Shown here piece by piece: positions 24,927 to 37,295 of a stretch of DNA of 64,000 nt. A program made the position numbers and the translations under genes. Below the pieces are notes generated by a model. The model made no database searches. It was not told the origin of the DNA and saw nothing but the letters and a program-made list of their open reading frames with translations. Source of the DNA: Alnus glutinosa (taxonomy: Eukaryota > Streptophyta > Magnoliopsida > Fagales > Betulaceae); contig NC_084892.1 of assembly GCF_958979055.1 (NCBI RefSeq), positions 1,120,001 through 1,184,000 on the forward strand. The letters are read 5' to 3'. Numbering within the stretch: the stretch's first letter is position 1; each line of letters begins with the position of its first letter.

Positions 24927-26510
24927 AAATTCTACACTCCATCTTGTTTCTTTCTAACAAGCTAGAGAACTTAATTATCATATTAAGTTGGCTTTTCAGA
25001 ATAGTTAGAAAAAGTTGTTTGAGATGTGAGAAACAGAATTAGGGGGGGGATCGGAACAGAAAATTAAAAAGAATGATATGAATGTAGATCAGATTTGTAG
25101 CAATTAGCCATGGGGTATAGTTCAACATGTCTAGCTTGTATTGATAGAAAGACAGGTTTGTTTTGGTGTTAGATGCTTTAATTTGTTTTAGCATACGTTG
25201 TTCCAACTTAATTGGTTGCTGGAATGGGTTGTATATATATAACTCATATATTCATCCAAAAAAAAAAAAAAAATTAAAATGGAGGATCTATAATCGCATA
25301 TATGAAGATTTACAAAGGGTTTATCAAGGGCCATGGTTAATTCTCATAATAAAAAGATTTGTCCAAAAACTTATGATTAATTAGTGACAATTGATAATGG
25401 CATTAATTAGTACTGCGTTTTGCTTTCTTTTCAGCAGTGATGATATATACATACAATCATCATTTGCGGGAAAAAAACGTTTAGCAAATGTTGATGAATA
25501 GCATATATTATACAATGAACCACTAACCAATGACATTGACAGTTCGGGTGAGTTGGTCCAGCATATATACCAGGCCAATTGCTTAATTATTGTTTTGAAA
25601 TGACTCTACAAAAGACCAAATAATTAATGGAATATATTTATATATCAACGGATTCAACTGTCTCTGATCTTGAATGAAACCGTTGCTCATTTTGTCAAGT
25701 GACCTAGACAGCATCATGACTCCCTTCAATTCAGTGCCTCACTGCAACGGATCCGGATTCTCAGCAATTAATTGTTGTTCGAATCGTTAGCAAGTTAAAC
25801 AGTAAATTTTTTAAAAATCTCTATTTCACTATAACACCGAAAATTAAGAATTGAAATTATTTATAATTGGTTGTGCATGAGAGGCTAGGGGTTCTTCTGC
25901 CGAGAGGGGGCTTAATTACTTGAGAAACCCTTCTATTCGGGCAGAGCCTCCTTTCACAGATCTCGTACAATTTTTTTTGGCCCCTCAATCCTTTCTAGGC
26001 AAGGGGATTCTAGGGGACCTGTATCCGAAAATTAGAGCTTCATCTTTTCATGCATTTCCTTTTTTGTTGGCATGATCACCCCAACCATATATATATATAT
26101 GTTATTGAAGTCTTCAATGGACCCCGGCCATATATCCTATGTCTTACTTATCATATTATTCTTTGACTTACTACACCATAGCAGAATTCTTTTTCTTGCA
26201 GGATCAATTGTCATGCTTATATATAGAACCTTAATTTGTGCTACGTTTGCTTTGGCATCTAATTTACACAATTCTAATATATACAAGTTTTTCAGTTTAC
26301 ATTTATCTGAGCATGAGCTAGCAGGCATCTCCTACCCACCATCTAGTTTATGTTATTATAAATTCTCTTTCTTTCTTTTTTCCTAGGGTATAATATTTTT
26401 TAGATGATTTAAGTACCATCTACATTTCCCCCAAAATAATCAAAGTTTGAGAAGGCTACCAGCCTATGGTTAAACCTACTTCCAATATGATGGTTATTTT
26501 TATTTTTTAT
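24927..26510. other. AT-rich intergenic DNA, no supported gene
   Basis: Contains poly-A near 25257, (AT)n near 26088 and a GC-richer patch near 25880-26020. No open frame carries a domain I recognise. Confidence 0.5.
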
Positions 26511-26514
26511 TAAT

Positions 26515-26700
26515 ATACATGTGGCACAGTGGCCACGTGTATTTAGATACACGTGGCGAATTGTACAATTCGCCACAACCGGATCTACCACCCCCTGACT
26601 GAACATGTGGTCAATTACACGTGGCAAACTGTTCGCCACGTGTACGGAGCATGTACACGTGGCGAATTGCAAGTGGCGATTTGCTGAATTTTTTGTAGTG
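26515..26700. mobile_element. orphan CACTA terminus with CACGTGGC subterminal repeats
   Basis: The right edge, read on the minus strand, is CACTACAAAAAATTCAGCAA, a CACTA-type terminal repeat. Inside it are at least six copies, in both orientations, of CACGTGGCGAATT-like words, including the palindrome GCGAATTGTACAATTCGC. No matching left end was found within the window, so this is a remnant or deeply deleted element. Its subterminal motif differs from that of the large CACTA at 36733-55899, so it is a different family. Confidence 0.7.
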
Positions 26701-28340
26701 ACATGATGGTATTTACTTGAGAATGTTTTCCAAATACTAAAAAAGAAATAAGTTTTCCTTCAAACTGGGTCAGAACAAATTTCTCAAATACAATGTATTA
26801 AATCAATATCGATCGGTTTAAAATGCATATGACTCGATCTATTAGCGTTCTCTATTAGGATCACATGCCTTTTGGACAGACATCATTTTAATAGGCTAAG
26901 TTGGATGAATTTCTTTCAAATTGGTTCCTCCAATTCAATTTGGAGGAAAAATTTATTCCTAATTAGAAAGAGGCATTGCAAAGTACATTATAATTTGAAG
27001 CTTTTGTGGTCTTGCTATTTGAGAATTAAGATCTAGTTAATCCAGCCAAAGGAGAGGGCATTGGGGAGTGCTAGGAGGAGAGGGAATTAAGGAGGTTCTA
27101 AGTAGCTCAATATAGAAATTATTGGATCTGTGAGTTTCAACTTTTTTCTATAATTTAGAATCGAAATATAAAATACGTACAAAATAATTTCTCATAGAAA
27201 GAATGACTTCGAGGAAAAATATTGGGAAAGAAAGGATAGCCTCTCCTTTTTTTTTTTTTGTTAATTTCTTTGCCTTTTTCCTTTTTTTTTTTTCTTTTTT
27301 TTTTTTTCTTTTTTTTGGTTTTGGTTTTGGTAATAGCCATAATCATGTTTTTAGGATTTAATTATTTTCATGGATGTAATTAAAAAAATCAACCCAACAG
27401 AAGTACATGGATTGAAGTAACTAGCTAGTATAAAAATATCATTAATTTTATGAGTATCAACTAGCTTAGGTGGAAGAAATTAATCTTATGGATATGATTA
27501 CTTTAATCATTGCAATTTGATTAAGGACATTCTTGTTCGTTCAAAAAAGAAAAATGTTATTTTGTATTCTTCTAGCATATTTAGCTGACACGGCATGCTC
27601 AATTAACCATTGATTTTTTATTTTTTTTAACTTAAAATTAATCTAATGATGAATTAATTATGTCACGTCAATTACGTATGCTTAAGAAAAAAAAATTAAA
27701 AATTAAAAAAAAATGACTTTTTTAATATTTTATAGAGTTTGAAACCAGCCGAGTGGAAGGAGACTGACAAGGTGCCATGATAGAAATTGTAAAAAGGAAC
27801 CTTGCCCTCGAATTCCATTAAGAGGCCAATAGAAACCATTTGATTATGATTTATGCAAATCATTTTAATAATTAATTCGATGATTCGCTTGTCTAGTCAT
27901 TTTGATTGTTTGTAATCTTTTGAAAGCTTCAAAGATGTCCCATCTCTTCCAAGTCCAATGCATCTATTTCCCAAACATGTTTGGTACATGAATTAGATGA
28001 ATGACTTTGTTTATATGTATCTGAAAATGCATGACATTAGAATGACAATAATGGTGCGTTTAGTCTCGCAATTTCGCAGGTCAAACGTACGTTTTTAAAT
28101 AAAATTATAAAAAGTGTTTCGTTTGAGAAGGAAATTTGAAAAGGTAATAGTAGGCAATGGAATATGTTTTGAAAAACGCACGATTTTATAGATCGAACCA
28201 CAGTTTTAAATGCCAAATCGCAATCTACGTTTTCATTAACTGCATTTAAAAACTGTTATTTTTTTTAAGCCATATGTTTTGAAACCGCTAAAACATATAG
28301 ACACTAATACATTAATTAGTTTACATTTTAAGAAAAACCT
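26701..28340. other. AT-rich intergenic DNA, no supported gene
   Basis: Includes poly-T/C blocks at 27248-27318 whose minus-strand translation is only lysine-rich, and otherwise featureless AT-rich sequence. Confidence 0.5.
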
Positions 28341-28352
28341 CTATCATGAGAT

Positions 28353-28961
28353 TTTTTTTATTATTTTTTTTTAAACAAAAGATCTGAGTATTTGATTGAT
28401 CAAAGATCACGAACATAAAGCTCTTACACTACAAAACATAAAGCTCTGCAAAATCATAGTCACATGCTATGAGGTTACAAAGTCATAGATACAAACAAAA
28501 TTCTTACAATAAAGTGTTATTTATGACTTTCATATTCTGTTATCCATGTACAAAAATAGTTAAAAAGAATACATGCTCCTAGCAGACTAGATCTAATACA
28601 ATGGTGGCTAAATATCCTATAAAAATTTATTTAAACTGGCCGTGAAAGATACCCCCTCACACCTGACTAACCTGCATCCCATAGATTGTTCATGAGGGCA
28701 GACCTATGGAGAAAAAAACTATTATTCAAAGCAAAAACTCAATCAGCAAACAACAGCAACGGCCATGTAGGATATGAATGACACAACACGGAAGTAGATG
28801 GACGGATGCATAGCGGAGAGATCAAAATTGTTAATCTGGTCGGAAAATACATACAAACAAAAAAACTAGAATAAGAAGGGGAGGATAGGAGCGGAGAGTA
28901 GAAAGAGCCAGCTGAGAGAGATATATAGTTCAAATTAAAACACTTATCTTCGAATCTTGGT
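28353..28961 (-). mobile_element. 5'-truncated LINE with 12-bp target site duplication
   Basis: Read on the minus strand, the segment ends in AATACTCAGATCTTTTGTTT plus an A-rich tail (28379-28353). It is bracketed by a 12-bp direct repeat, CTATCATGAGAT at 28341-28352 and CTATCATGGGAT at 28962-28973, with one mismatch. An A-rich 3' end and a long target duplication are the signature of target-primed reverse transcription. At ~609 bp it retains only 3' non-coding sequence. Confidence 0.7.
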
Positions 28962-28973
28962 CTATCATGGGAT

Positions 28974-30272
28974 GTTTTAGTATGTTCTTTAATTAAACTC
29001 TCATTTTCTCATTAACAAGAATCCAGAAACAGTATTAAATTAAAACAAAGAGTGTAAGATGATGTGTTAACTATTTATTTATGAGTACCATGAATCAAGA
29101 CTCAATAGCCTTACAAGACTCTATTTTATCATCAAACTGATAATCATTCATCATTTTTTATTCTCCTTCTTATCAATGAAAAGGTAGTTTTATTCTGACA
29201 AAAAATAATAAAATTAATTTTTTAACAAAATTAAATAACACGTATAAACATTAGACTGCAAACAAGAGGTCTTTAAATAGAGCCCATTGAAGCTCCGATC
29301 CTCCTTCTAGTTCTGCAAACACAGAAGGCATTAATTATTAAAGAGTGGGAAGAATTAATCATATTTACTCCTTAATATATTATTATAATTAAGTTTCTCT
29401 TTTTGTTTTTTAACAAGTAAAAAGGTATATATATATATATATATAGGCATGCATGTATATATTATCGACATGAAGAAGAAAGGGTGAAAGCAGAAGCGAC
29501 AAGAAGACAAGAAAAGAATGGAATGTAATTGAAACGGGGAACACGATAAGAACACAATAGGGGTTCATTTCTAATCTATAAAGGGCTTTGGGACATGTAG
29601 ATCACCTAACCACCTGTGTATCCTAGGCATATCTCTCTCTTTTCTCCTTATTTTGCAGCATGATGTTGACCAGGAATGCAACCAAAATGACATCGTACGT
29701 GATTCATTGCCCTTTCAAGATTACTAGTCATTTCTTTGATTGTAGCCCATGGAATTTTTTAATTGAAAATGAGGATAAACGGAAGATATATACTCATCCT
29801 AAAAAGTTTAAGTGTACGTATAAAAAAATTATGGACTTAATTAATATTCTAATTATCGATCTCCATAAGAATTTATGGTTCCGTCCTTAATTAATTTTTA
29901 TCAATAGATAGAAGCCAAAGCATGAAGACTACTGAAGAGCAACTCTGCAGCTAGCTTAGGGCCTCGCGGCAGTACTAAAGCTTCTCTTCTTTTGTGTACT
30001 GTCTGGGTTTTCTTTTTAATTTCTTTCTTTGTTGTCAAATAACAAATAGAAAACATTCTAGTATGCAATTAATTTGTCAACTTACGTGTGTTGATACACA
30101 TGATAATGTGTTCCACGTTGTGAAATAAGACCCCATTTTGTTTTCACAAAAACTAATTATACAAATTATAAAAACATTTGGGTGTAAAGAGGCTAAGATT
30201 GGATTTTTTTTTATTTTTTTATTTTGGCCAAACTTAATATTTCGGCCTTAATTTTAAGATATATGTAACTAT
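28974..30272. other. AT-rich intergenic DNA, no supported gene
   Basis: Contains a (TA)n run near 29426-29445 and otherwise AT-rich sequence. No recognisable coding region or element boundaries. Confidence 0.5.
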
Positions 30273-31140
30273 GAGATCATCCTCATCAAACTCTCTATTT
30301 TAAACTTTTCACCAAATATTAGAGAAACTTCTCAAAAACCTCCATGCATTGAGCTCTCTAATATTTCCCCAAACTAATTCTTGTCAGAAACTCTCTCTAA
30401 ATTTAACCCCATTTGGTCTTACGCTATTCACTTTAATATCATTTTTTTTTCTCTTCCCGCGCGTCTTCACTTTTCCTCCGCGCCTTCAAGCTTCCGCAAT
30501 ATCAACTCTCTCTGGCGCGATGTCTTTTAATTCCATGGAGGACAGTTGCTGAAACAAAGGACTCTGTGGCAGACGGCGTTGCTGCTTGGAGAATGAGTGG
30601 GAAGAAAGAACTTGTCACGGGTTGATTCCTCATAAGGCAAGGAATGCGGTTATTGTGGAAGGAAGCTAAAACTAGAGTGAAGGGAAGAAACAAACTGAAA
30701 TGAAGACTAAGCAAGAGAAGAAGTTCAAGAAGTCTTGAGAAGGTTTTGGAGATAATGTCATTGCGTCATCTTCAGTATAGGTGGTGGCTTTTGGATGGAG
30801 CTGAGCAGTTTGTATTTTACAGCTGGAGGTCGGTTTTGTGTTTTTTTTTTTTTTTTTTTTTTTTTTGTAAATAGGCCGGTTTAGTGGTGCAGTGTAATTT
30901 TGAGATTGTAGTTATGTGCGAAGATGATTGTAAAAGGGGCTGTTTTTGGTAGGAAAATTTGATGTTCATATAGTTAAATTAGTTGGTGTCAAAAGTAATA
31001 AAAAATAATATATAATTAAAATAGAGAAATATTTAAAGAGTTTGATGTAGAAAGGGTTTCAAAAGTAAGAGATAAAATCAAAAAAGTAGATTGTTTAGGT
31101 TAAGTTTAGAGAAAATTTTGGAGAGCTGAGGATGCTCTGA
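30273..31140. mobile_element. possible non-autonomous DNA transposon with imperfect inverted ends
   Basis: Left GAGATCATCCTCATCAAACT and right (reverse complement) GAGCATCCTCAGCTCTCC are similar inverted ends ~870 bp apart. Inside are GC-rich CCCGCGCGTC and a 26-base poly-T, with no transposase. The target duplication is unclear. Most of the element, from 30441 on, is repeated in the tandem duplication that follows. Confidence 0.4.
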
Positions 31141-31820
31141 GTAATGCTACATACTATACTCCTATCTTTTCAATTTTTACTTTGTAGATGTGGCGGTACC
31201 TATTAACCATTGGTTTATTTATTTTTTAAATAATAATTTATGGACACTACCACATCAACCTAATGAAATGTGAGTATAATATACTATATAGAAGAGGGGG
31301 AGAGAGAGGTCATGGCCCTATGACCCCTCCCTTGGTTTGTCTCTGTCGATGAGGTAAAATATTTTAATTGAAAATACGGAATAAACTGAAGAGTCGGGGT
31401 TTGAATTTAATATTTTTGTTCAGATATCATATTAAATATATATATGTTTTTTTTTTAAAAAAAAATTAATAAATTAATAAATTTAATCATTTAATTATCA
31501 CTAATAACTAATTAAAAAAAAAATAATCTAGATATGTTGTCTCCTATGGTTGTCAGAATACCAATAATTTATACTTGGTGATAGTCTTTTTTTTTTTCAA
31601 ATAAATGAGGCTTAGGGTTACATATAATATATTATAGGCTATACGTGTAAGATTTATAGGAATAAAAGATTCTGCTGTCGGGTGCTGAATAGAAAAAAGA
31701 AAAAGACTATGAATGTTAGACTACACTTGACCTAACTTGGTCTTTTTTCGACAAAATCGGTCTCCTTCTAGACAGCACATTTATTTTATTATCTAAGACC
31801 TCATTTTCTTTCTTCAAATT

Positions 31821-31878
<58 letters not shown>

Positions 31879-33302
31879 TCTTAGACGAAGACTTTTTAGT
31901 GGAATTTGAAGACCAAATCATTTTTTTTTCTCTTCCCGCGCGTCTTCACTTTTCCTCCGCGCCTTCAAGCTTCCGCAATATCAACTCTCTCTGGCGCGAT
32001 GTCTTTTAATTCCATGGAGGACAGTTGCTGAAACAAAGGACTCTGTGGCAGACGGCGTTGTTGCTTGGAGAATGAGTGGGAAGAAAGAACTTGTCACGGG
32101 TTGATTCCTCATAAGGCAAGGAATGCGGTTATTGTGGAAGGAAGCTAAAACTAGAGTGAAGGGAAGAAACAAACTGAAATGAAGACTAAGCAAGAGAAGA
32201 AGTTCAAGAAGTCTTGAGAAGGTTTTGGAGATAATGTCATTGCGTCATCTTCAGTATAGGTGGTGGCTTTTGGATGGAGCTGAGCAGTTTGTATTTTACA
32301 GCTGGAGGTCGGTTTAGTGTTTTTTTTTTTTTTTTTTTTTTTTTTGTAAATAGGCCGGTTTAGTGGTGCAGTGTAATTTTGAGATTGTAGTTATGTGCGA
32401 AGATGATTGTAAAAGGGGCTGTTTTTGGTAGGAAAATTTGATGTTCATATAGTTAAATTAGTTGGTGTCAAAAGTAATAAAAAATAATATATAATTAAAA
32501 TAGAGAAATATTTAAAGAGTTTGATGTAGAAAGGGTTTCAAAAGTAAGAGATAAAATCAAAAAAGTAGATTGTTTAGGTTAAGTTTAGAGAAAATTTTGG
32601 AGAGCTGAGGATGCTCTGAGTAATGCTACATACTATACTCCTATCTTTTCAATTTTTACTTTGTAGATGTGGCGGTACCTATTAACCATTGGTTTATTTA
32701 TTTTTTAAATAATAATTTATGGACACTACCACATCAACCTAATGAAATGTGAGTATAATATACTATATAGAAGAGGGGGAGAGAGAGGTCATGGCCCTAT
32801 GACCCCTCCCTTGGTTTGTCTCTGTCGATGAGGTAAAATATTTTAATTGAAAATACGGAATAAACTGAAGAGTCGGGGTTTGAATTTAATATTTTTGTTC
32901 AGATATCATATTAAATATATATATGTTTTTTTTTTAAAAAAAAAAATTAATAAATTAATAAATTTAATCATTTAATTATCACTAATAACTAATTAAAAAA
33001 AAAAATAATCTAGATATGTTGTCTCCTATGGTTGTCAGAATACCAATAATTTATACTTGGTGATAGTCTTTTTTTTTTTCAAATAAATGAGGCTTAGGGT
33101 TACATATAATATATTATAGGCTATACGTGTAAGATTTATAGGAATAAAAGATTCTGCTGTCGGGTGCTGAATAGAAAAAAGAAAAAGACTATGAATGTTA
33201 GACTACACTTGACCTAACTTGGTCTTTTTTCGACAAAATCGGTCTCCTTCTAGACAGCACATTTATTTTATTATCTAAGACCTCATTTTCTTTCTTCAAA
33301 TT

Positions 33303-33346
<44 letters not shown>

Positions 33347-33388
33347 TCTTAGACGAAGACTTTTTAGTGGAATTTGAAGACCAAATCA
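30441..33388. repeat. recent tandem duplication, two ~1.48-kb copies
   Basis: Copy 1 is about 30441-31920 and copy 2 about 31918-33388, with the same order and near identity (offset 1479 at the CTCTTCCCGCGCG landmark). Differences are a few substitutions and homopolymer lengths, notably the terminal poly-T of ~53 against ~39. The junction lies at a shared ATCA/T-rich string. Neither copy encodes a recognisable protein; the ~70-residue minus-strand frame present in both is not conserved with anything I know. Confidence 0.92.
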
Positions 33389-35095
33389 TATGTCTTGGAA
33401 AATTTTACCACGTCCCCCCACCCTCCCGCCCCTTACACGGTAAGCAAAGCCAGAATAGGTGCTCATGAGTCATGACCACTAAATTGATGATAATTAATCA
33501 AGCTCCCCTTTATGAGAGCAAAGGGACTCCCATGATAACCGATTTGAAATATAGAAATGGAAAATGTCTAAAAGATGTTATACTAATTTTTTATTACAAT
33601 CTTTTACAAACTGTCACGGTAGTTTACGTAGCATTTATCACGTCAGTTACAATCAAATTTAACTGTTTAGTGACTAACATAGTAAGTGTTCCGTGAGCTG
33701 GCCATGGCACGTCAGTTTATAAGGGGGTTGTAGATAAAGTTGTAGCACCCATAACAACGCTTTATAAAAATGAAGATTCAGAAAGTGATCGAGGATAATT
33801 AAGAGTCAATTTTTGGCATCAAATGTCTATGCGCGCTATTGTGCTTTAAGATCAATGCATGTTTGAAGCACCTAATTACACGTTTTGTTTGATAACATTC
33901 TTTCTTTCTACATTTTTTTTAAAAAAAAATAAAAATACAAATATTAACAAACAACACAAAACATTTATAAAACGCTCAAAATTACTTTCAAATTTATGTC
34001 ACAATATAACATTTTTTTCCCACACTCTCTAAAAAGCATTAACAAACAGAGTATAATTTCTAACTTTTACATCTGGGGGCCGGGATGCCCTCAACGAAGC
34101 GTTGTTCTTTGTCCATATAGTTTGTGCGCAGTCTTACACATACATTTGTAATTATTTTTATGGATGAAATCAAATGCACAATAGTTACGTATTTTGGATT
34201 TGTAATCAGCGTATTGTGTTGCTTATCAAAATAAGTAATGTTATATATCATATTTTTATTTCACAATATTGATGTGGCAATTACAATCAATAATTAAATT
34301 TTGTTTTTAACAAAGACTTATTCAAAAGTTGATTAAGATTGACACTATCAAAATTAGTTGAAGACAAAATTCAAGGCCTAGGTGCCCCTTGGTATCGATC
34401 AAGATAATATTGAGTCATTGACATATGCAATCAAAACTCACCCTCATTTGGATTTTCCCAACATTGGAGGGAACTATTTGATATCTTAGAAAGCAAGATT
34501 TTTCTTTTGGCTTTTAGGGGAACAAACCATTTCAGCAGTTTTTTTAACTTTATGTACAATTGAGAAGTAGTGTTAAAATATTAATTACATATTTAAATTT
34601 ATTTATTTATTTATTAATTTGAGCTTTTAACATCAATGATGATTTAAGATCATGATTTATCAGAGCACAAAATCATGAAAGATAAACCAATAGTTTATTC
34701 CACACGTAAAATAAAGTAATAAAATATTAACTAAATCATTAAATTTACACTTTTTGATCCTTATAAGTAGACAGATTGATAACTTAAAAGAATAAGTTGT
34801 TTTTCTCGTAAGACTTTGTAATTTTAAAATATAAAAAAGGAATCATTTTGCCGTGTTCGTGCTTGGATCTTGGACCCCATGGCCATTCTAGTTTTAAGAT
34901 TAGCCTTTTGCCTTTAATTAATTAATTAAAGCTTTGTTTACATTTTGGTTAGCAGGGTAAAATAGTTCATGATTACCAAATTGAAAGCAAAAGTTGTCTA
35001 CGTGAATGTGCTCTTCTTTTTTATTTCCACTATTTTTATTCTGTCATTTTATCCGTACGAAAAAAAGTAGGAATATTTGAAAGGTGGTGACCTTA
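33389..35095. other. AT-rich intergenic DNA, no supported gene
   Basis: No open frame with a domain; scattered poly-A/T and (ATTT)n-like runs. Confidence 0.5.
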
Positions 35096-35114
35096 TGCAA
35101 GAGGGATTTCCTTT

Positions 35115-35285
35115 CGGTTCAAACGAATGGGAAAGGGAGTCGGTCCTTTATATATAGGGGGTAAAATACTCTTAAGTTGAAACCAATAGGAAAGGAGCCG
35201 GTCTTTTATATGTGAATGACAAAATAGTTATTTTGTCCTCTACATATAAATGACTGGCTCCTCTCCCGTTGGTTTCAATTGGAGA
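35115..35285. mobile_element. foldback element with three related arms
   Basis: The unit AAACCAATAGGAAAGGAGCC plus GGTCTTTTATATGTGAATGAC (35180-35222) is followed by its inverted copy (35235-35282, ending GGTTTCAA). It is preceded by a direct diverged copy (35119-35165). The central pair forms a ~100-bp hairpin around ACAAAATAGTTATTTTGT. It is likely a MITE or a partial duplicate of one. 35286-36729 is AT-rich with no gene. Confidence 0.6.
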
Positions 35286-36732
35286 GAATCTGTCTCCATG
35301 TGAGGGTAATTCTTGTGTGTACCAACATTAAGAGCATTTTTATATGGGAGCAAAATGAATCTCTCGCCGATATGTTAAATACTAATAATAATAATCTTTA
35401 ACATTTTATCTCTCTTCAATAAAGAATAAATAAAAAATAATATTTAAATAAAATAGTTAAAATGGCAGTACTAGTGGGGCCATGGCCCCCACAAAAGTTG
35501 ATATGCGATGATATAGAAGGTAAGGGCATGTTTAGGTAGCATTTTATTTTATATTATTGCATGTTTGGGTAGGTTTTTTAAATTCAATTTCTACCAAGTT
35601 TTATCCAACTTTTTTCAATTCTGTCACAATTTCTCTAAACTATTCAAACATAATTTTAAAAAATAAATTTTTTCGTTATTCGCAATTTTGAATATATATA
35701 GTAAAATATAATTAAAAAAAATCCCACATCCAAACAAACCCTAAATGTCGTAAGATGAGTTCCTAACTTCTCCCATTCATATTTTTTATGAATTTAATTC
35801 TTTCTAGACAAACTATTTTGACACATTGCAAAGACAGACCATTGGCTTACGTTTTGTAGTTTTTCTTTATCATTTGTTGAATTGCCTTTCATGATTTGGA
35901 AATTCACAAACTTGCATCTCCTATTTCATGTTTTTCTTTTTCTTTTTTTACAAGTTTAATATATTTATCCTTATTCAAATTTGAAAGAAAAATTGTTGAG
36001 AGCTTCAATTTATATATTTGATAAGTAATGATTTTAGTACTCTAAAATAGTGTAGTTTGCAATTTCAAACACTTTATTTTTGTATTTTTATTTCTTTTTA
36101 TACTTATGCATACATGTTACCTTACTAATATATCATTCTTGACACATTTCTGAAGTTCAATAGATGTATTCTTTGTGATGCACATATTGGGTTATAAAAA
36201 GTTACGTATTCATTACATTTTAATTATGCCCCTTCAAAAATGAATTCCTATCTCCGATACTAGAAAATAGATAGCTAAAATAGAGATTGAAATATATGTG
36301 CTTTTGAAAAAGTTGATAGTTAAAATATTAACATAATAATAATAATAATAAATTGTTGAACCGAATGTGAATGCTCTAATCGAAATAACGACCCAAGAAA
36401 TACCTAATGAAAACCAAACAGTGACCTAACAATAATTAAAAGAATATCATATTAGCCACCAAATTCTATGGGATTGGCCTAAAACCACTAAAACTCAAAA
36501 GTTTGGATTAAAACTATTCAATTTGGATTTCACAGTTCACACAGGGCCTCTTTAAGCCCCTAATTTATTATATATATATAAATAAAAATAAAAAGTGAAA
36601 GAAAGGCCTTAAATAATAATAAAATGAGAGGAGACCATTTGACATTTTTTGAGTTTAGAAAAGAAAAAAAAATTAAATAATAAAAGTGATGTAGCAGGTT
36701 TAAAATCTTATAAGATTTCAAACTAAAGCATG

Positions 36733-37075
36733 CACTACAAAAATTGCAGCAAATAGCCACATGCAGTTTGACACGTGTACAGTGTCGTACACGTGTCAAA
36801 CATTTAGACACGTGTAGTTTGACACGCGTATTACGCGTGTCAAATGTGCATGTTACAAACTGCACAATTTGACACGTGTATCGGAATACACGTGTCAAAT
36901 TTGACACGTGTATTCCAATACGCGTGTCAAATTGTTTTTGACACGTGTATCGGAATACACGTGTCAAATTTGACACGTGTATTCCAATACGCGTGTCAAA
37001 CTGTTTTGACACGTGTATTGGAATACACGTGTCAAATTTGACACGTGTATTCCGATACATGTGTCAAACTGTTTT
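36733..37075. repeat. CACTA left terminus and subterminal palindrome array
   Basis: After the terminal repeat, about eight palindromes of ~32-35 bp follow one another, each of the form TTGACACGTGTAT-TCGGA-ATACACGTGTCAA with small changes in the central bases (36766-37072). In characterised CACTA elements such repeats bind the TNPA protein and position the ends. The core ACACGTGT contains the G-box CACGTG. Confidence 0.9.
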
Positions 37076-37295
37076 TAATTAAAAAAATAATAATTTTTTT
37101 TATTGTTTTTTAAAATTTATTTGGGTTAATTAAAATTTTTTTTGAATTTTTCAAATTTTGTAATTTTCGACCACAAATAACGCAACATTTATTTTACCCA
37201 AAACCAACACGAAATCATACTACACAAACAAATAATTAATAACATATTCGTTAACAAGCAAATATTTACGAACAAAAAATAATTACACAAAATAT

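Noticed and set aside
27155-27346. Lysine-rich open frame (minus)
   Set aside because: It is produced by poly-T/C tracts on the plus strand.
30502-30714. 70-residue minus-strand frame repeated at 31981-32193
   Set aside because: It is present twice only because of the recent tandem duplication; no domain, and inside transposon-like sequence.
36766-37072. Regular short repeats resembling a CRISPR array
   Set aside because: The units are palindromic with no unique spacers, and they sit at a CACTA terminus in a plant genome.
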